Below are positions 45,797-58,816 of a stretch of DNA of 64,000 bases, piece by piece. Made by a program: the position numbers and the translations under genes. Source of the stretch: Mycolicibacterium vaccae NBRC 14118 = CIP 105934 (GTDB lineage Bacteria; Actinomycetota; Actinomycetes; Mycobacteriales; Mycobacteriaceae). Where the stretch lies: positions 1 to 64,000 of the forward strand of contig NZ_BCRS01000008.1 of NCBI RefSeq assembly GCF_001552715.1, written 5' to 3'. Numbering within the stretch: position 1 is the first letter of the stretch; every line of letters starts with the position of its first letter. A model generated the notes under the pieces. It was not told where the DNA came from and ran no database searches. It was given only the letters and a program-made list of their open reading frames with translations.

Positions 45797-46483
45797 TCAG
45801 CGCAGCACCACCGCGGGGTCGCCACGGCGGCGGTAGACGCTGCCGAACCGGGCGTCCACGCGCAGCCAGGTCGCGGTGGTGCGCACCCGCACCACCTCGT
45901 CGGGGCGGACCGATTCCGGGGCGAACCGGTCGCCGGCCGGGGACTGCGGCAGGAAACCCATCGCCGTCAGCGCGAACACACACCGCATGGGCACTCCGAC
46001 GCTGCCCTGCGCCGAAGAGACCGCGACCACCTCTTGGTCGAGCAGCGACGGCGGCGGGCCGTGGGCCCCGGAGTGCTCTTTGGCCAGGCTGCTTCCCCGC
46101 TGTGCGAGGTCCAGCACGACGCGGGCGGGCACGTCGTCGAGATGGACGAACCCGGCGGCGGGGGGCAGCACGCCGCGCCACGCCGAATCCATCGAGAAGC
46201 CGGGGTCGACGTACCCGTCGGCGGTGACGTCGCGCAGCGCGTTCACCAGTGCGTCGGCGCCGGCGCAAAGATCAGCCGGGGCGATCCGCCCGGTCACCAC
46301 CCGGCTGGCGAGCACGTCGAATCCCGTTGCCGCCCAAGCGACAACCGACTCGTCGTCACGGCGGCGCAGTCGCACGATGCCGGCCTCGTCGAGCCGTAAC
46401 ACCCGCTCGGCGAACGTCGCCAGATCCTGTCGGGCAGCCCGTGACCCCGCTTCCAGCCACAATCCGCGCTCGGCGACGGTCAT
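45797..46483 (-). CDS. Conserved mycobacterial hypothetical protein (Rv2474c-like)
   Basis: A 228-residue soluble protein with no signal or membrane segment. It is conserved in position after the thioesterase and before glbO, as Rv2474c in M. tuberculosis. No motif with known activity is visible; HLDDVPARVVLDLAQRGSSL and QEVVAVSSAQGSVGVPMRCVF are its most regular stretches. The start overlaps the thioesterase stop by 4 bases, so it belongs to the gdh-thioesterase operon. Function unknown. Confidence 0.85.
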   Translation of the reverse strand: MTVAERGLWLEAGSRAARQDLATFAERVLRLDEAGIVRLRRRDDESVVAWAATGFDVLASRVVTGRIAPADLCAGADALVNALRDVTADGYVDPGFSMDSAWRGVLPPAAGFVHLDDVPARVVLDLAQRGSSLAKEHSGAHGPPPSLLDQEVVAVSSAQGSVGVPMRCVFALTAMGFLPQSPAGDRFAPESVRPDEVVRVRTTATWLRVDARFGSVYRRRGDPAVVLR

Positions 46484-46899
46484 CGCTGCCAGCGCTGCAG
46501 ATACTCGCGTTGCGCCTGCGAAAGCCGTTCCAGCCGTTGTTCTTCGATGTGCACCGCGGCGAGCTGGGTGTCGGCGATCACGGCGGGGCGCGAGTCGGGC
46601 GGCGCACCGACCGAGCGCACCTCGTAACCCACCGTGAAGTCCACCGCACGCACCCGCTTGGCGAACATCGTCACCTGCAGCGGTGAGTCGATCAGTCGCA
46701 GCTGCGCCTTGTAGGAGATGTTCACCTCGGCGATCAGCAGACCGATCGTCGTGATGTTCTCGCCGAAAGGCTCACGCAGGAAAGGGATCCTGGCCTCTTC
46801 GAGGATGGTGACCATCGTGGCGTGGTTGATGTGCTGGTACATGTCGATGTCCGACCAGCGCACATGCACCGGCGCCGTGAAGCCGTGTTGACCCGTCAC
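46480..46899 (-). CDS. Acyl-CoA thioesterase, 4HBT hotdog family
   Basis: A 139-residue single hotdog-fold protein. The family motif [26 protein letters not shown] holds the catalytic-type aspartate (near residue 16-18) and the NH pair. Members hydrolyse acyl-CoAs. It overlaps gdh by 4 bases upstream and the Rv2474c-like gene by 4 bases downstream, giving one coupled operon of three. Corresponds to Rv2475c. Confidence 0.9.
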   Translation of the reverse strand: MTGQHGFTAPVHVRWSDIDMYQHINHATMVTILEEARIPFLREPFGENITTIGLLIAEVNISYKAQLRLIDSPLQVTMFAKRVRAVDFTVGYEVRSVGAPPDSRPAVIADTQLAAVHIEEQRLERLSQAQREYLQRWQR

Positions 46900-49800
46900 C
46901 CGTTCGATCCCGTTCCACTCGTCCTCGTCATGCTTCGAATCTGGCGGGCCGCGACCGACAGCGTGGCCAGGTCGTGCTCACCGCTCTCGTACAGTTCGGT
47001 CAGCGTGCGCCGCGCCCGGCTGATCCGGGAGCTGTTGGTCATCTCCCATTCGGCGATCTTCTCCACGCCGTTCTCGTCGGGCTCCCCCACAGCCAGCACG
47101 TCGAAGCACAGCGCGCGCAGCGACCCGTAGATGTCGTCCCGAATCGCCAACCGCGCCAACGAATGCCACCGGTCGTTGCGCGACAGCCGGGACACCGCGG
47201 TGAGCAGCCCGTCGGTGCCGAGGTGATCCATCAGCGCGAAGTAGGTGTCGGCCACCTCGGCCGGATCACGGTCGATGATGTCGGCGACGTCGATCACGTC
47301 CAACAGGCTGAACTGGTAGAGCCCGGAGGCCACCATGTACGCGAGGTCCTCGGGCACGCCCTGGGCGCTGAACTCGCCGGCCTCCTTGGCGACGATCGCG
47401 CGGTCGTCGCCGCGCAGCCAGTCCGGCATGCACGGCGTCAACGCCGCCACCTTCTCGGCGAACCGGTTGATCTCGGCGCCGACGGCCAGCGGTTGCGGCC
47501 GGTAGTTCAACAGCCACCGGGTGGTCCGGTCGATGAGACGGCGCAGGTCCAACGTCATCCGATCGGTGACCGCCACCGGCACCCCGTTGGCGCCGGCTTC
47601 CCGAATCTGGCGCCACACCCGGCCCACCCCGAAGATCGCGTCGACGGCGACGAAGCTGCGGATCGCGTCCACCGGGGCGACCCCGACGTCTTCGGTGACC
47701 CGGTAGGCGTACGAGATGCCCGCGGTGTCGACGACGTCGTTGACCAGCATCGTGGTGACGATCTCCCGGCGCAGCTGATGGGCCCGGATGTCCGGGACGA
47801 ACTGCTCCCGCAGAGTGGCCGGGAAGTAGGACGGCAGCCGGGAGGCGAACACCTCCTGGTCCGGCAGGTCCCCGTCGAGCAGGTCAGCCTTGAGCGCCAA
47901 CTTCACGTGAGCCATCAGCGTCGCCAGTTCCGGTGAGGTCAAACCCATTCCGGCGTCGATACGCCGCCCGATCTCCTTGTCCGACGGCAACGCCTCCAGC
48001 TCACGGTTCAGCCCACGCTCGGCGACGAGGTCCTTGATCATCCGGGCGTGGACGTTGAGCAGGCTGGCCGCGTTGGCCCGGCTGGTCCCCATCAGGTCGT
48101 TCTGACTCACGTTGTCGACCAACACGAGCCGGCCTACCTCGTCGGTCATCGACAGCAGCAGATCGGTGCGGTCCTCGGCCGCGACCTTGCCCGCGGTCAC
48201 CAGCGAGTCGATCAGGATCTTGATGTTGACCTCGTGGTCGGAGCAGTCCACCCCGGCGGAGTTGTCCAGCGCGTCGGTGTTGATGCGCCCGCCGCAGAGG
48301 TCGAACTCGGTGCGGCCCAACGGCGTCACCCCCAGGTTGCCGCCCTCACCGACCACCTTGGCGCGCACCTGATTACCGTTGACGCGGATCGCGTCGTTGG
48401 CCCGGTCGCCGACCTCGATGTCGGCCTCGCTCTCGGCCTTGATGTAGGTACCGATCCCGCCGTTCCACAGCAGGTCGGCGGGCGCCTTGAGGATCGCCTT
48501 CATCAGCGCCGGCGGCGTCAGCTCTGCGGTGTCGTCGTCGAGGCCGAGCGCGGCCCGCGCCTCGGGGCTGATCGTGATCGACTTCTGTTGCCTGCTGAAG
48601 ACTCCCCCGCCCGCACTGATCAGCGACTTGTCGTAGTCGTCCCAGCTCGAGCGCGGCAGCTCGAACAGCCGCTTGCGTTCCTGCCAGGACGCGGCGGCCT
48701 CGGGGTCGGGGTCGATGAAGATGTGCCGGTGGTCGAACGCGGCGATCAGCCGAATGTGCTTGGACAGCAACATGCCGTTGCCGAACACGTCGCCGCTCAT
48801 GTCGCCGACGCCGACCACGGTGAAGTCCTCGGACTGGGTGTCCACACCCATCTCGCGGAAATGCCGCTTGACCGACTCCCACGCGCCTCTGGCGGTGATC
48901 CCCATCGCCTTGTGGTCGTAGCCGACCGAGCCGCCCGAGGCGAATGCATCCCCCAGCCAGAACCCGTAGGACTTCGCGACGTCGTTGGCGATGTCGGAGA
49001 ACGTCGCCGTGCCCTTGTCCGCGGCGACGACCAGGTAGGCGTCGTTGCCGTCACGCCGGACCACGCCGGTGGGTGCGACGACGTCGCCGCTGATCTTGTC
49101 GACGTTGTCGGTGATGTCGAGCAGTCCGGCGATGAACAGGCGGTAGCAGGCGACGCCCTCGTCGCGGGTGGCGTCGCGGTCGACGGCGGCGTCACCGGTG
49201 GGCGACGGCGGGTGTTTGACGACAAAGCCGCCCTTGGCCCCGACCGGCACGATCACCGCGTTCTTGACCGCCTGAGCCTTGACCAGCCCGAGGATCTCGG
49301 TGCGGAAGTCCTCCCGGCGGTCAGACCAGCGCAGCCCGCCCCTGGCGACATAGCCGAAACGCAGGTGCACGCCCTCCACGCGGGGTGAGTACACGAAGAT
49401 CTCGAACTTCGGCCGGGGCAGCGGCAACTCGTCGATCAGTTCGGGATTGAGCTTGAACGACAACACATTGCGCGCACGCGCCGATTCGGTGTCGGTGACG
49501 AAGTAGTTGGTCCGCAACGTCGCCTGGATCATCGATGCGAACGCGCGCAGCACACGGTCGGTGTCGAGGCTGACCAGTGCGTCGATGTCGGCGGCGACCG
49601 CGGCGGCCGCGGCCTGCGCGTCGTGATTGGCGCTGCCTGCCTTCTGCTCGTCGGGCCGGAACAGCGCCTCGAAGAGCTCGACGAGCGAGCGCGCGGTGCC
49701 CGCGTTGTCGTTGAGCACCGATTCGACGTGGGACTGACTGTAGGAGAACCCGGCCTGCTTGAGGTACCGGGCATAGGCGCGCAGCACCGACACCTGCAGC

Positions 49801-51782
49801 CAGGTCAGCCCGGCCCGCAGCACCAGCTCGTTGAACCGGTCGATCTCGGCCTGACCGTGCCAGATGGCGGTGACGGCTTCGGCGAACCGGCGCGCGGAGT
49901 CCTCCCACTCCGGTCCGGGCGGCGCCTGCGGGACGCCGCGGTGCGGTGAGACCTTGAACTGGTAGATCCACACGGGCAGGCCGTCGGGGCGGGTCACCGT
50001 GAACGGCCGCTCTTCGAGCACCACCACGCCCATCGACTGCAGCATCGGCAGCAGCTGACTCAGCGACGCCGACCGCCCGCCGAGATACCAGTTCAGGTGC
50101 GACACCCCCGGCTCGGTGCTGTCGTCACCGTCGGTCAGCACCAACTTCACCGAATCATCTTGTAGCGCTTCGATGATCGCGATGTCGGCCAACGCGCGCG
50201 TCGGCTCGATCGCCTGCTTGTACACCTCGGGGAACGCCGACGCGTAATGCTCGGCGGTGGCCTGGTCGACCCCGCCGCCTGCGGCGACAGCGCCCAACAG
50301 GCGGTCGCCCCAGGTGCGTGCCGCCTCGGTCAGCAGGTCCTGGATGCGCGCCTGGTTGGACTCGGAGACGTCCACGTTCTGCCGATGCGAGCCCGCGGGC
50401 AGCCGCACGGTGAAATGCACCACGGCCCAAGGTGATTCACTGACCCGTGCCGCGTAGTCGATGCTGACCCCGCCGAGTTCGCGGACCAGGATGTCCTGCA
50501 TCTGGAGGCGGACCGCGGTGGTGTAGCGGTCACGTGGCAGGTACACCAGGCACGACACGAAGTGCGCGAGCGGATCCACCCGCATGAACAGCAGGGTGCG
50601 CCGACGCGAACCCAGGTCGACCACCGCCATCGCCATGTCGAGCAGGCCCCTGGCGCTGAGCGCGAACAGTTCGGCGCGCGGGATGGTCTGGATGATGTCG
50701 AGCAGCAGTTGACCGGGGTGGCTGGGATCGCGGTGGGCCATCGCCAGCGCGTCGTTGACCCGCCGGGAGACCAGCGGGATCTCCAGCACGTTGGCGTTCA
50801 TCGCCGCGACGGTGAACAGTCCGACGAAGCGGTGCTCGATCGCCGCGGTGTCGTCCGTGCCGGTCTCGCCGGGTTGTTCGCGGACGACCACGATCTGCGG
50901 ATATGCGCCGTAGCGCAGGAAACTCGGGATCGTGGCCTGCGCCAGCGTGAGCAGTTCGTCCTTGTCGGTCAGCTGGGGCAGCACGTCCTGACGCAGCCGC
51001 AGCACGCCCAGCCGACTGGCGGGGTCGACGGTGGCCTCGCCGTCGCGGACCGTGCAGCGTTGATAGCCCAGCAGGATGAAGTGTCCGTCGGCCAGCCACC
51101 GCAGCAGCGCCGCCACGTCTTTGCGGTCCGGGCTCGGGAACCGCCGCCCGGAATCGCCGTCGAGTTCGGCGGCCAGAATCCGCAGTGCGGCGGCCATATC
51201 GGTGCTGTCCAGGGACACCTGCCGGGCGTCGGCCATTACCCGGGGCAGCAGTCTCTCGGCTTCGGCGAGTGCGCGGCGATCCACCGAGCCGGCCAGCTGC
51301 ACGTGGACCCAGGTCTCGTCGACACCGTCGACGAACGTCGCCTCCGACGCCGGCACGATGTCGAGGAGCTCACCCCCGGCGCCGCGGCGCACCCGGAACA
51401 CCGGGTTCATGATCGCGGTGTAGGCGACGCCGATGCGGTGCAGCAGCACCGTGATCGAGTCCATCAGCATGGTCGCGTTGTCGGTGACCACTTGCAACGC
51501 GGGCCCGAAACCGCCCTCGACGTCGGCGCCGTGCACCGCGACGAGGGTGGCACCGGGCGACCGCTGCGCGCCCAGCCGGTACTGCGCCGCGACCAGGGCG
51601 GGACCGTCGACCGTGTCCGCGCCCGGCCGGCGCAGTGGACCCGTGACGGCGCCCTCGGCGCCGGGCGCCCCGGCGTGCGGACCGCGGTAGGTCGCCAGGT
51701 AGGCGGGTAGCAGTCGGTCGATGACCTGCGTAGGCACCTGCTGATCGGCCGGGCCGTTTGCGGGCCCCGTGTTCAACGACAT
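46896..51782 (-). CDS. gdh: NAD-specific glutamate dehydrogenase, large (L_180) type
   Basis: A 1628-residue catabolic GDH, the 180-kDa class of actinobacteria and proteobacteria. The N-terminal half holds regulatory ACT-like domains; the GDH core near residues 800-1130 has [31 protein letters not shown] (catalytic lysine), [15 protein letters not shown] and [14 protein letters not shown]. It deaminates glutamate to 2-oxoglutarate. In mycobacteria it is inhibited by GarA (established for this family). ATG 51782 with AGGAGCGG is chosen. Corresponds to Rv2476c, which is about the same length. Confidence 0.97.
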   Translation of the reverse strand: MSLNTGPANGPADQQVPTQVIDRLLPAYLATYRGPHAGAPGAEGAVTGPLRRPGADTVDGPALVAAQYRLGAQRSPGATLVAVHGADVEGGFGPALQVVTDNATMLMDSITVLLHRIGVAYTAIMNPVFRVRRGAGGELLDIVPASEATFVDGVDETWVHVQLAGSVDRRALAEAERLLPRVMADARQVSLDSTDMAAALRILAAELDGDSGRRFPSPDRKDVAALLRWLADGHFILLGYQRCTVRDGEATVDPASRLGVLRLRQDVLPQLTDKDELLTLAQATIPSFLRYGAYPQIVVVREQPGETGTDDTAAIEHRFVGLFTVAAMNANVLEIPLVSRRVNDALAMAHRDPSHPGQLLLDIIQTIPRAELFALSARGLLDMAMAVVDLGSRRRTLLFMRVDPLAHFVSCLVYLPRDRYTTAVRLQMQDILVRELGGVSIDYAARVSESPWAVVHFTVRLPAGSHRQNVDVSESNQARIQDLLTEAARTWGDRLLGAVAAGGGVDQATAEHYASAFPEVYKQAIEPTRALADIAIIEALQDDSVKLVLTDGDDSTEPGVSHLNWYLGGRSASLSQLLPMLQSMGVVVLEERPFTVTRPDGLPVWIYQFKVSPHRGVPQAPPGPEWEDSARRFAEAVTAIWHGQAEIDRFNELVLRAGLTWLQVSVLRAYARYLKQAGFSYSQSHVESVLNDNAGTARSLVELFEALFRPDEQKAGSANHDAQAAAAAVAADIDALVSLDTDRVLRAFASMIQATLRTNYFVTDTESARARNVLSFKLNPELIDELPLPRPKFEIFVYSPRVEGVHLRFGYVARGGLRWSDRREDFRTEILGLVKAQAVKNAVIVPVGAKGGFVVKHPPSPTGDAAVDRDATRDEGVACYRLFIAGLLDITDNVDKISGDVVAPTGVVRRDGNDAYLVVAADKGTATFSDIANDVAKSYGFWLGDAFASGGSVGYDHKAMGITARGAWESVKRHFREMGVDTQSEDFTVVGVGDMSGDVFGNGMLLSKHIRLIAAFDHRHIFIDPDPEAAASWQERKRLFELPRSSWDDYDKSLISAGGGVFSRQQKSITISPEARAALGLDDDTAELTPPALMKAILKAPADLLWNGGIGTYIKAESEADIEVGDRANDAIRVNGNQVRAKVVGEGGNLGVTPLGRTEFDLCGGRINTDALDNSAGVDCSDHEVNIKILIDSLVTAGKVAAEDRTDLLLSMTDEVGRLVLVDNVSQNDLMGTSRANAASLLNVHARMIKDLVAERGLNRELEALPSDKEIGRRIDAGMGLTSPELATLMAHVKLALKADLLDGDLPDQEVFASRLPSYFPATLREQFVPDIRAHQLRREIVTTMLVNDVVDTAGISYAYRVTEDVGVAPVDAIRSFVAVDAIFGVGRVWRQIREAGANGVPVAVTDRMTLDLRRLIDRTTRWLLNYRPQPLAVGAEINRFAEKVAALTPCMPDWLRGDDRAIVAKEAGEFSAQGVPEDLAYMVASGLYQFSLLDVIDVADIIDRDPAEVADTYFALMDHLGTDGLLTAVSRLSRNDRWHSLARLAIRDDIYGSLRALCFDVLAVGEPDENGVEKIAEWEMTNSSRISRARRTLTELYESGEHDLATLSVAARQIRSMTRTSGTGSNG

Positions 51783-51870
51783 TCGCCGCTCCTGACTCGC
51801 ACGCGGACCGGCCGCCGTTGGCCGCAACCCGAGCGCGGTCCGCGCCGGTTACCTGGTCCGCACGACGAGA

Positions 51871-53544
<1,674 letters not shown>

Positions 53545-53654
53545 TTGCCTTCGATGTGCCTTTCTCGATCCCGCCACTGGATGTGCGCGATCATCTGGGA
53601 CTGCGCGATAGTCGGCCCCCATCCTAGGCGCGGCCGCATCGGAGGCGTTGGCCG

Positions 53655-54131
53655 CTAGGCGGTGAGCTTCAACGCCTCGGCGTCCGCCCCGGGCTCGTCC
53701 CCGCCGGGGACGTCCTCGCGGTCGCCCGCGCCGGGCTCCGGCACGGGGTCGGCGGCGGGCGCGGGCTGCTCGGGGTGTCTGCGGTTCTCGATGCGGACGA
53801 TGCACCGCGCCAGATCGGGCCCGACCGAGGTCGCCCGGATCTCCAGGGAGGACCGACGGTTACCGTCGCGGTCTTCGTATTCGTTGGTGTACACGTATCC
53901 AACGACGATGACCGGGTCTCCCTTCCCGAGGCCGGCCCCGACGCCGGTGACCAGGCGACCCCAGCAGTTCACCGTCGCGTACAGCGAGTTGCCGGGCTCC
54001 CAGGAGCCGTCGGCGGTGCGACGTCGCGAGTTGCTGGCCACCCGGAACTTGAACAACTCCTGGTCGCCGACCCACCGGCGATCCGGGGCGGTGACGATGG
54101 TGCCGACGACGGTGATGGGTGTCTCGAACAT
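53655..54131 (-). CDS. Single-stranded-DNA-binding-like protein (Rv2478c-like)
   Basis: A 158-residue SSB-family protein: an N-terminal OB fold (FETPITVVGTIVTAP through ATSVGPDLAR, about residues 1-105) and an acidic, Pro/Gly-rich tail. The tail ends EALKLTA and lacks the DDDIPF-type tip by which canonical SSB recruits partners, so this is the paralogous mycobacterial SSB rather than the essential one. A GAGAGG site precedes ATG 54131. It lies upstream of ettA on the same strand, 110 bases apart. Confidence 0.9.
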   Translation of the reverse strand: MFETPITVVGTIVTAPDRRWVGDQELFKFRVASNSRRRTADGSWEPGNSLYATVNCWGRLVTGVGAGLGKGDPVIVVGYVYTNEYEDRDGNRRSSLEIRATSVGPDLARCIVRIENRRHPEQPAPAADPVPEPGAGDREDVPGGDEPGADAEALKLTA

Positions 54132-54414
54132 GTTGGTGCCTCTCTGGCGATATCTGCTGCAGATCGGGCACCTGCCCGATCCGTGGATGACACCGCCATT
54201 GAGCGCTCGACCGCCGACACCGCGCCGCGGTCCGGCGGCGCACCGGTCGTCGGCTGTGGATGAATCACGAACTGGGGATGACGACACCCAGAGACGCCGA
54301 TGCGGGCCGGCCACAACGTCGATGTGCTGCATCGGTGCGCCCAGGCCGGCCCGCTACCGTGACGCTAACACAACACCTGAATATCTGAACAGCTGAAAAT
54401 ATGACGGTCGTGGA
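54132..54414. other. Intergenic region between SSB-like and CtaG/CopD genes
   Basis: No convincing ORF is seen. It should contain the promoter of the SSB-like gene; GATATCTGCTGCAGATC at about 54151-54167 contains a CTGCAG-centred palindrome. Sequence near 54365-54410 is AT-rich (ACAACACCTGAATATCTGAACAG) and lies downstream of the CtaG/CopD gene. Confidence 0.4.
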
Positions 54415-56433
54415 TCAGCCGCGCTCGCGTTCGCGCCGGGTGAACTCGGCCAGCATCGCGTTGTAGGCCGCGAGGTCGGCGTCGTCGTCCCGGTCGGCGG
54501 CGCGGTCGAGCCGCTTGGCGGTGCGCTCGTCGGAACGGCGCCACTGCACGAACAGCGCGATGAGCACGACGACCAGCGGCACCTCGCCCGCGGCCCAGGC
54601 GATCCCGCCGCCGAGTTTCTGATCACCCAGCAGGTCGGTGTGCCAGCTCAGGTTCAGCGAGCGGTAGAAGCTCTCGGCGATCACCGACTGCGTACTCATC
54701 AGGACCACGCCGAAGAACGCGTGCAAGGGCAGCGACGCGAACACCATCGCGAGCTTGGCCAGCGGCGGCAGCGGCCGCGGTGTCGGGTCGATGCCGATGA
54801 CCACCCAGTAGAAGAGGTAGCCGCTGAGCAGGAAGTGCAGGTTCATCGCCAGGTGGGCGAAGTGACTGCCCGCCACCGCGTCGAAGATGCCGCCGAAGTA
54901 CAGGCCGTAGAACCCGACGATGAACAACGCCGTCGCGACGAACGGGTTGGTCAGCACCTGGGAGAAGCGCGAGTGCAGGGCGGCCAGCAGCCACTCCCGC
55001 GGTCCGGGTGGGTCGTTGCGGCCGGAGGCGGGCAGCGCCCGCAGTGCCAGTGTGACGGGCGCCCCCAGCACCAGCAGGATCGGCGCGAGCATCGACAGCA
55101 TCATGTGCGCGACCATGTGGATGCTGAACATCGCCGGCATGTAGCGCCCGATGCCCGAGGACGTGGCCAGCAGCAGCACCAGGCAGCCCAGCAGCCAGGC
55201 CGCGGTCCGGCCGGCCGGCCACGCATCGCCGCGCCGTCGCAATCGGATCACCCCGGCGATGTACACGAGGGCGAAGATGATGGCCGCGGTGCCGAACACC
55301 AGGTCGAACCGCCAGTCGAAGAGGATTCGGCTCAACGTCGGCGGGCCGGCGAGGTCGTAGCCGAGCTCGACCTCGGGGATCGACAGATTCAGGTTCAGCG
55401 GGGGCGGCGGCGGGGTGCGGCCCAGGGCGACCGCGACGCCGAACGTAAGCCCGAAGATGACCGCTTCGACGAGCGCGAACCGGACGAGCGGCCCGCGCGC
55501 ATCGGGATCCTGCCGCAGCGCGGCCACTCCCCGGCGGCGCTGCTGCCATCCCAGGACGCCCAGGGCCGCCAGCGCCACCACCTTGGCCAGGATCAACCGC
55601 CCGTAGTCGGTGCTCACCAGGTCGGCGGGCCGGATGCGGACCAGGGCGTTGATCAGACCGCTGAGGGCCATCGCGACGAAGCACCACAACGCGACCGCGG
55701 AGAAGCGGCGCGCGGCCAGCGGGCCATGCTCGCCTCGCCGCAGCGCGTGTACGAGCAGGGCGAGCAGCCCGCCGGCCCAGATCGATCCGGCGACGAGGTG
55801 GATGAGCAGGCTGTTCGTCGCGACGTCGTGCGCCCCGCCGGACGACGAGTGCCCGGTCAGGCCCAGCGGCAGCAGCGTGAGCAGCGACCCGGCGAACAGC
55901 ACCGGGGTCCAGGACCAGCGCAGCACCGGCACGCTGACGACGGTGACCAGCACGGCCAGCAGGGCCGTCCACCGCCATGCCCCGGCGATGTCGATGAGGT
56001 CGGCCACCGCCCAGACGTCGGCCGGACTCAACCGGGTGGTCAGGGGTTGGCCGCTGATGTCGGAGACCGTCAGCGGCACCATCAGCACCGCACACACGGC
56101 CCAGATTCCCGAGGCCACCGTGCCGGTGCGCAATGCGCGGTAGCCGTCCGCGTCCAGCACCCCGTTGCGTTGCGGCGGCACCATGAACGCCGCGAACAGG
56201 AACGAACCCGTCGCGGTCACCGCTGCGATCTCACCCGCGGCCTTGACGAACGGCAGGCCGAAGTTGGTCACCGGTCCGGGATCGGGCAACCCGGTGGCGG
56301 TCAGGGCGGCAGCCAGCGACAGCGCCGACAGCGCCGCGGCGGTGACACCGGCCAGCACCGCGACGCCGTAGAGCACCGTCCATACCGGCGCGCGGCGCAC
56401 ACCGACGGGTCCGGCGTGGGCGACAGACGTCAT
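54415..56433 (-). CDS. CopD-CtaG fusion, copper/cytochrome c oxidase assembly membrane protein
   Basis: A 672-residue polytopic protein. Residues about 1-345 look like a CopD-type copper-resistance/transport domain (SLLIHLVAGSIWAGGLLALLV with a histidine in the membrane). From about 380 onward it resembles the caa3-type CtaG domain (SIHMVAHMMLSMLAPILLVLG and AHLAMNLHFLLSGYLFYWVVIG with membrane histidines and methionines). Copper handling for cytochrome oxidase is the likely role. It resembles Rv0102, which lies elsewhere in M. tuberculosis, so this is a difference in gene order. The C-terminal tail is charged. Confidence 0.88.
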   Translation of the reverse strand: MTSVAHAGPVGVRRAPVWTVLYGVAVLAGVTAAALSALSLAAALTATGLPDPGPVTNFGLPFVKAAGEIAAVTATGSFLFAAFMVPPQRNGVLDADGYRALRTGTVASGIWAVCAVLMVPLTVSDISGQPLTTRLSPADVWAVADLIDIAGAWRWTALLAVLVTVVSVPVLRWSWTPVLFAGSLLTLLPLGLTGHSSSGGAHDVATNSLLIHLVAGSIWAGGLLALLVHALRRGEHGPLAARRFSAVALWCFVAMALSGLINALVRIRPADLVSTDYGRLILAKVVALAALGVLGWQQRRRGVAALRQDPDARGPLVRFALVEAVIFGLTFGVAVALGRTPPPPPLNLNLSIPEVELGYDLAGPPTLSRILFDWRFDLVFGTAAIIFALVYIAGVIRLRRRGDAWPAGRTAAWLLGCLVLLLATSSGIGRYMPAMFSIHMVAHMMLSMLAPILLVLGAPVTLALRALPASGRNDPPGPREWLLAALHSRFSQVLTNPFVATALFIVGFYGLYFGGIFDAVAGSHFAHLAMNLHFLLSGYLFYWVVIGIDPTPRPLPPLAKLAMVFASLPLHAFFGVVLMSTQSVIAESFYRSLNLSWHTDLLGDQKLGGGIAWAAGEVPLVVVLIALFVQWRRSDERTAKRLDRAADRDDDADLAAYNAMLAEFTRRERERG

Positions 56434-56464
56434 GCGTCCAGCGTATGACCTCTACGAACGCGAT

Positions 56465-58816
56465 CTACGACACAGGGTCGTTGCGCAGCTCCCGACGGTT
56501 GCGCTCGCGGGCGAAGAACTGTCTGCGCGCGCACCGGTCGACGGTGTTCATGTCCTTGAGGATGCCGCGCAGTTCGGCACGGAACGCTTTGCGGCGGTCG
56601 GTCAGGTCTGCTGCCGCCTCGAGCAGATTCTGATCCGCGGCGACCTGGCAGGCCGTCGCGAACAGCAGCGCCGACACCGACTCGGTGCTCTGCAGCCGTC
56701 CCTGCGCGACGTACTGCTGACCGAGTCCGAGCGCTTTGGCGGTCAGATCCTTCTCCGAGATCTCCGCCGGGGCGTCGATCAGTGCGTCGGCAACGATCTG
56801 ATACGCCTCGAAGAACGGGCGCAGCAGCGGCCCCGCGATCGCCGGGCGCTTCTCGCGCAGCAGCTCGTCGATCCGGTTCCCGCCCGCGTCGATGTCGCCC
56901 TCCCAATTCGCATGCCACGACATCTCGTCGGTGACGTGTTCGCGGTAGGCAGCCGAGTCGGCGAAGTAGAACTCGAACTTGAGCAGGTCGCGCAGCCGCA
57001 TCACCTGGCGCCAGAAGGCGTCCAGCCGATCGGTTTCGGTGCGCGCGGCACAGGCCAGCGCCAACTCCACCAGCGAGGTCTCCAGGAACGCGTCGATCAG
57101 CGAGTTGCGGTAGAAAGCGGCCTCCAGCTCGTCGCCCGGGGCGATGTTCCAGACGGTGACCCGGCCGCTGTCGGTCCGGGTGATCGGGTGCCCGCCGGAG
57201 AGCGCGTCGAGCGCGGAACGCACCCCTTCGGGAGTGCGCAACCGCAACGCACTGTTGCTCATCGGCGTCTGCCTGCGCTCCAGATAGTCCAGAGAGTCCT
57301 GCAGCGTGTGGTGCAACTGGTCGAGCGTCAGCGCGATGCCGCGGGTACTGAGCAGCAGCGCCGAGACCAGCGCCGTCGCGTTCACCGGGGTGACCTGCAG
57401 GATGCGCCAGGCCACCTCGAATGCCATCTTCTGCATGGCCAGGCGTTTGGCCGGCTCGTCGGTCGCCATCGGCCCGTGCGGCTCGCCGAGGTACTCGCGC
57501 ATGGACACGGCGTCGGGGAAGCGGACGTAGATCTTGCCGTAGTTGCGCTCACCCTGCGCCCGGATGTAGTTGACCAGCCACGACAATCCCTCGGCGGTCT
57601 TCTCGCCGCCGCGGGCGTAGGACGCGTACTCGGCGGTCTCATGTAGTTGGTCGAAGCTGATCGACACCGGCTGCAGCAGGATGTCGTCACTGCGACCGTC
57701 CAGGTAGGCGTCGGCGACATAGGCGAGCAGACCGAGCTTGGGCGGCAACATCTTTCCGGTGCGCGACCGGGTTCCCTCGATCGCCCAGGACAGATTGAAC
57801 CGCTTCTCGACGATGTAGCCGACGAATTGGCGCAGCACGAACTTGTACAGCGGGTCGTCGAGCTTGCGGCGCAGGAAGATCACCCCGGAGCGGCGCATCA
57901 GCGGACCCATGAACCCGAACGACAGGTTGATGCCCGCGAAGGTGTGCACCGGCGGTAACCGGTTCTCCTGCATCGCGACCGGGACGATCACGCCGTCGAG
58001 ATAGGAGCGGTGGGAGAACAACAGCACCGCCGGATGGGCTTCCAGCGACTGCCGCATCGCCTCGACCTCGCCGCGGTCGTAGTCGATGTTCGGGTCGAAC
58101 CCCCGGCTGAAGATCGCGCGGCCCAGAGCCGGGATCAGGTCGACCGAGAAGCGACTCCAGCCGGTGCCGAGTTCGTCGAGCATCTCCCCCGCCTGCTCGA
58201 CGGTGGCGCCCGGGATCTGAGCCAGCCCCTCGCGGAACCGCGCCGAGGCCAGCACCTCCGGCTTGATCAGCCGCGGCGATTTGTACTCGGGACCGAGGAG
58301 GCGCAACTCGACGCGTTCGACGGCCAGGATCGCCCGCCGGAGCACGAATCGGGCGAACTCCCTTGGGTTCTCGGCGACCGTGGTCTCGCTCCACCGCTGC
58401 CGGAGTTCCGAAACCTTGGCGGGTTCGCCTGCGACCACCCGGGCGCGCGACGGATCCCGTTTCAGGATCGCGTGCTGCAGCACCTTCGGCGGGCAATAGG
58501 TGTCCCGGCCGGACAGCACGGCGACCACTTTGGATCGGGTGGGCAACCCGGCCGGCACCCAGAACACCCGCACCGGGACCACCGAGCGGTCCGCGTCGGC
58601 CTCGAGCAACTCGACGAGCTGGGCCATCACCGCCGGCGGCGGATCGTCGTCGGCGGGCAGCTTGAGCACTTCGATTCGGGACTCGGGGTGGGCGCGCCGC
58701 TGGCTTTCCAGCCAGTCGCTGAGCAGTGCCTCCTCGGCCGGCGAGGACACCGAGGCCAGGACGAAGGTGTCGTCGACGGCGTTGTAGGACGCGAAGTCGT
58801 CGGCCCGAGCCTTCAC
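56465..58816 (-). CDS. plsB2: Glycerol-3-phosphate 1-O-acyltransferase
   Basis: A 783-residue PlsB. The acyltransferase motifs are in order: [14 protein letters not shown] (HX4D, near residue 275), [34 protein letters not shown] and [13 protein letters not shown]. It acylates sn-glycerol 3-phosphate at position 1, the first step of phospholipid and triglyceride synthesis at the inner membrane. The GTG start overlaps the plsC stop by 4 bases. Corresponds to Rv2482c. Operon with plsC and a WS/DGAT-like gene. Confidence 0.95.
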   Translation of the reverse strand: MKARADDFASYNAVDDTFVLASVSSPAEEALLSDWLESQRRAHPESRIEVLKLPADDDPPPAVMAQLVELLEADADRSVVPVRVFWVPAGLPTRSKVVAVLSGRDTYCPPKVLQHAILKRDPSRARVVAGEPAKVSELRQRWSETTVAENPREFARFVLRRAILAVERVELRLLGPEYKSPRLIKPEVLASARFREGLAQIPGATVEQAGEMLDELGTGWSRFSVDLIPALGRAIFSRGFDPNIDYDRGEVEAMRQSLEAHPAVLLFSHRSYLDGVIVPVAMQENRLPPVHTFAGINLSFGFMGPLMRRSGVIFLRRKLDDPLYKFVLRQFVGYIVEKRFNLSWAIEGTRSRTGKMLPPKLGLLAYVADAYLDGRSDDILLQPVSISFDQLHETAEYASYARGGEKTAEGLSWLVNYIRAQGERNYGKIYVRFPDAVSMREYLGEPHGPMATDEPAKRLAMQKMAFEVAWRILQVTPVNATALVSALLLSTRGIALTLDQLHHTLQDSLDYLERRQTPMSNSALRLRTPEGVRSALDALSGGHPITRTDSGRVTVWNIAPGDELEAAFYRNSLIDAFLETSLVELALACAARTETDRLDAFWRQVMRLRDLLKFEFYFADSAAYREHVTDEMSWHANWEGDIDAGGNRIDELLREKRPAIAGPLLRPFFEAYQIVADALIDAPAEISEKDLTAKALGLGQQYVAQGRLQSTESVSALLFATACQVAADQNLLEAAADLTDRRKAFRAELRGILKDMNTVDRCARRQFFARERNRRELRNDPVS

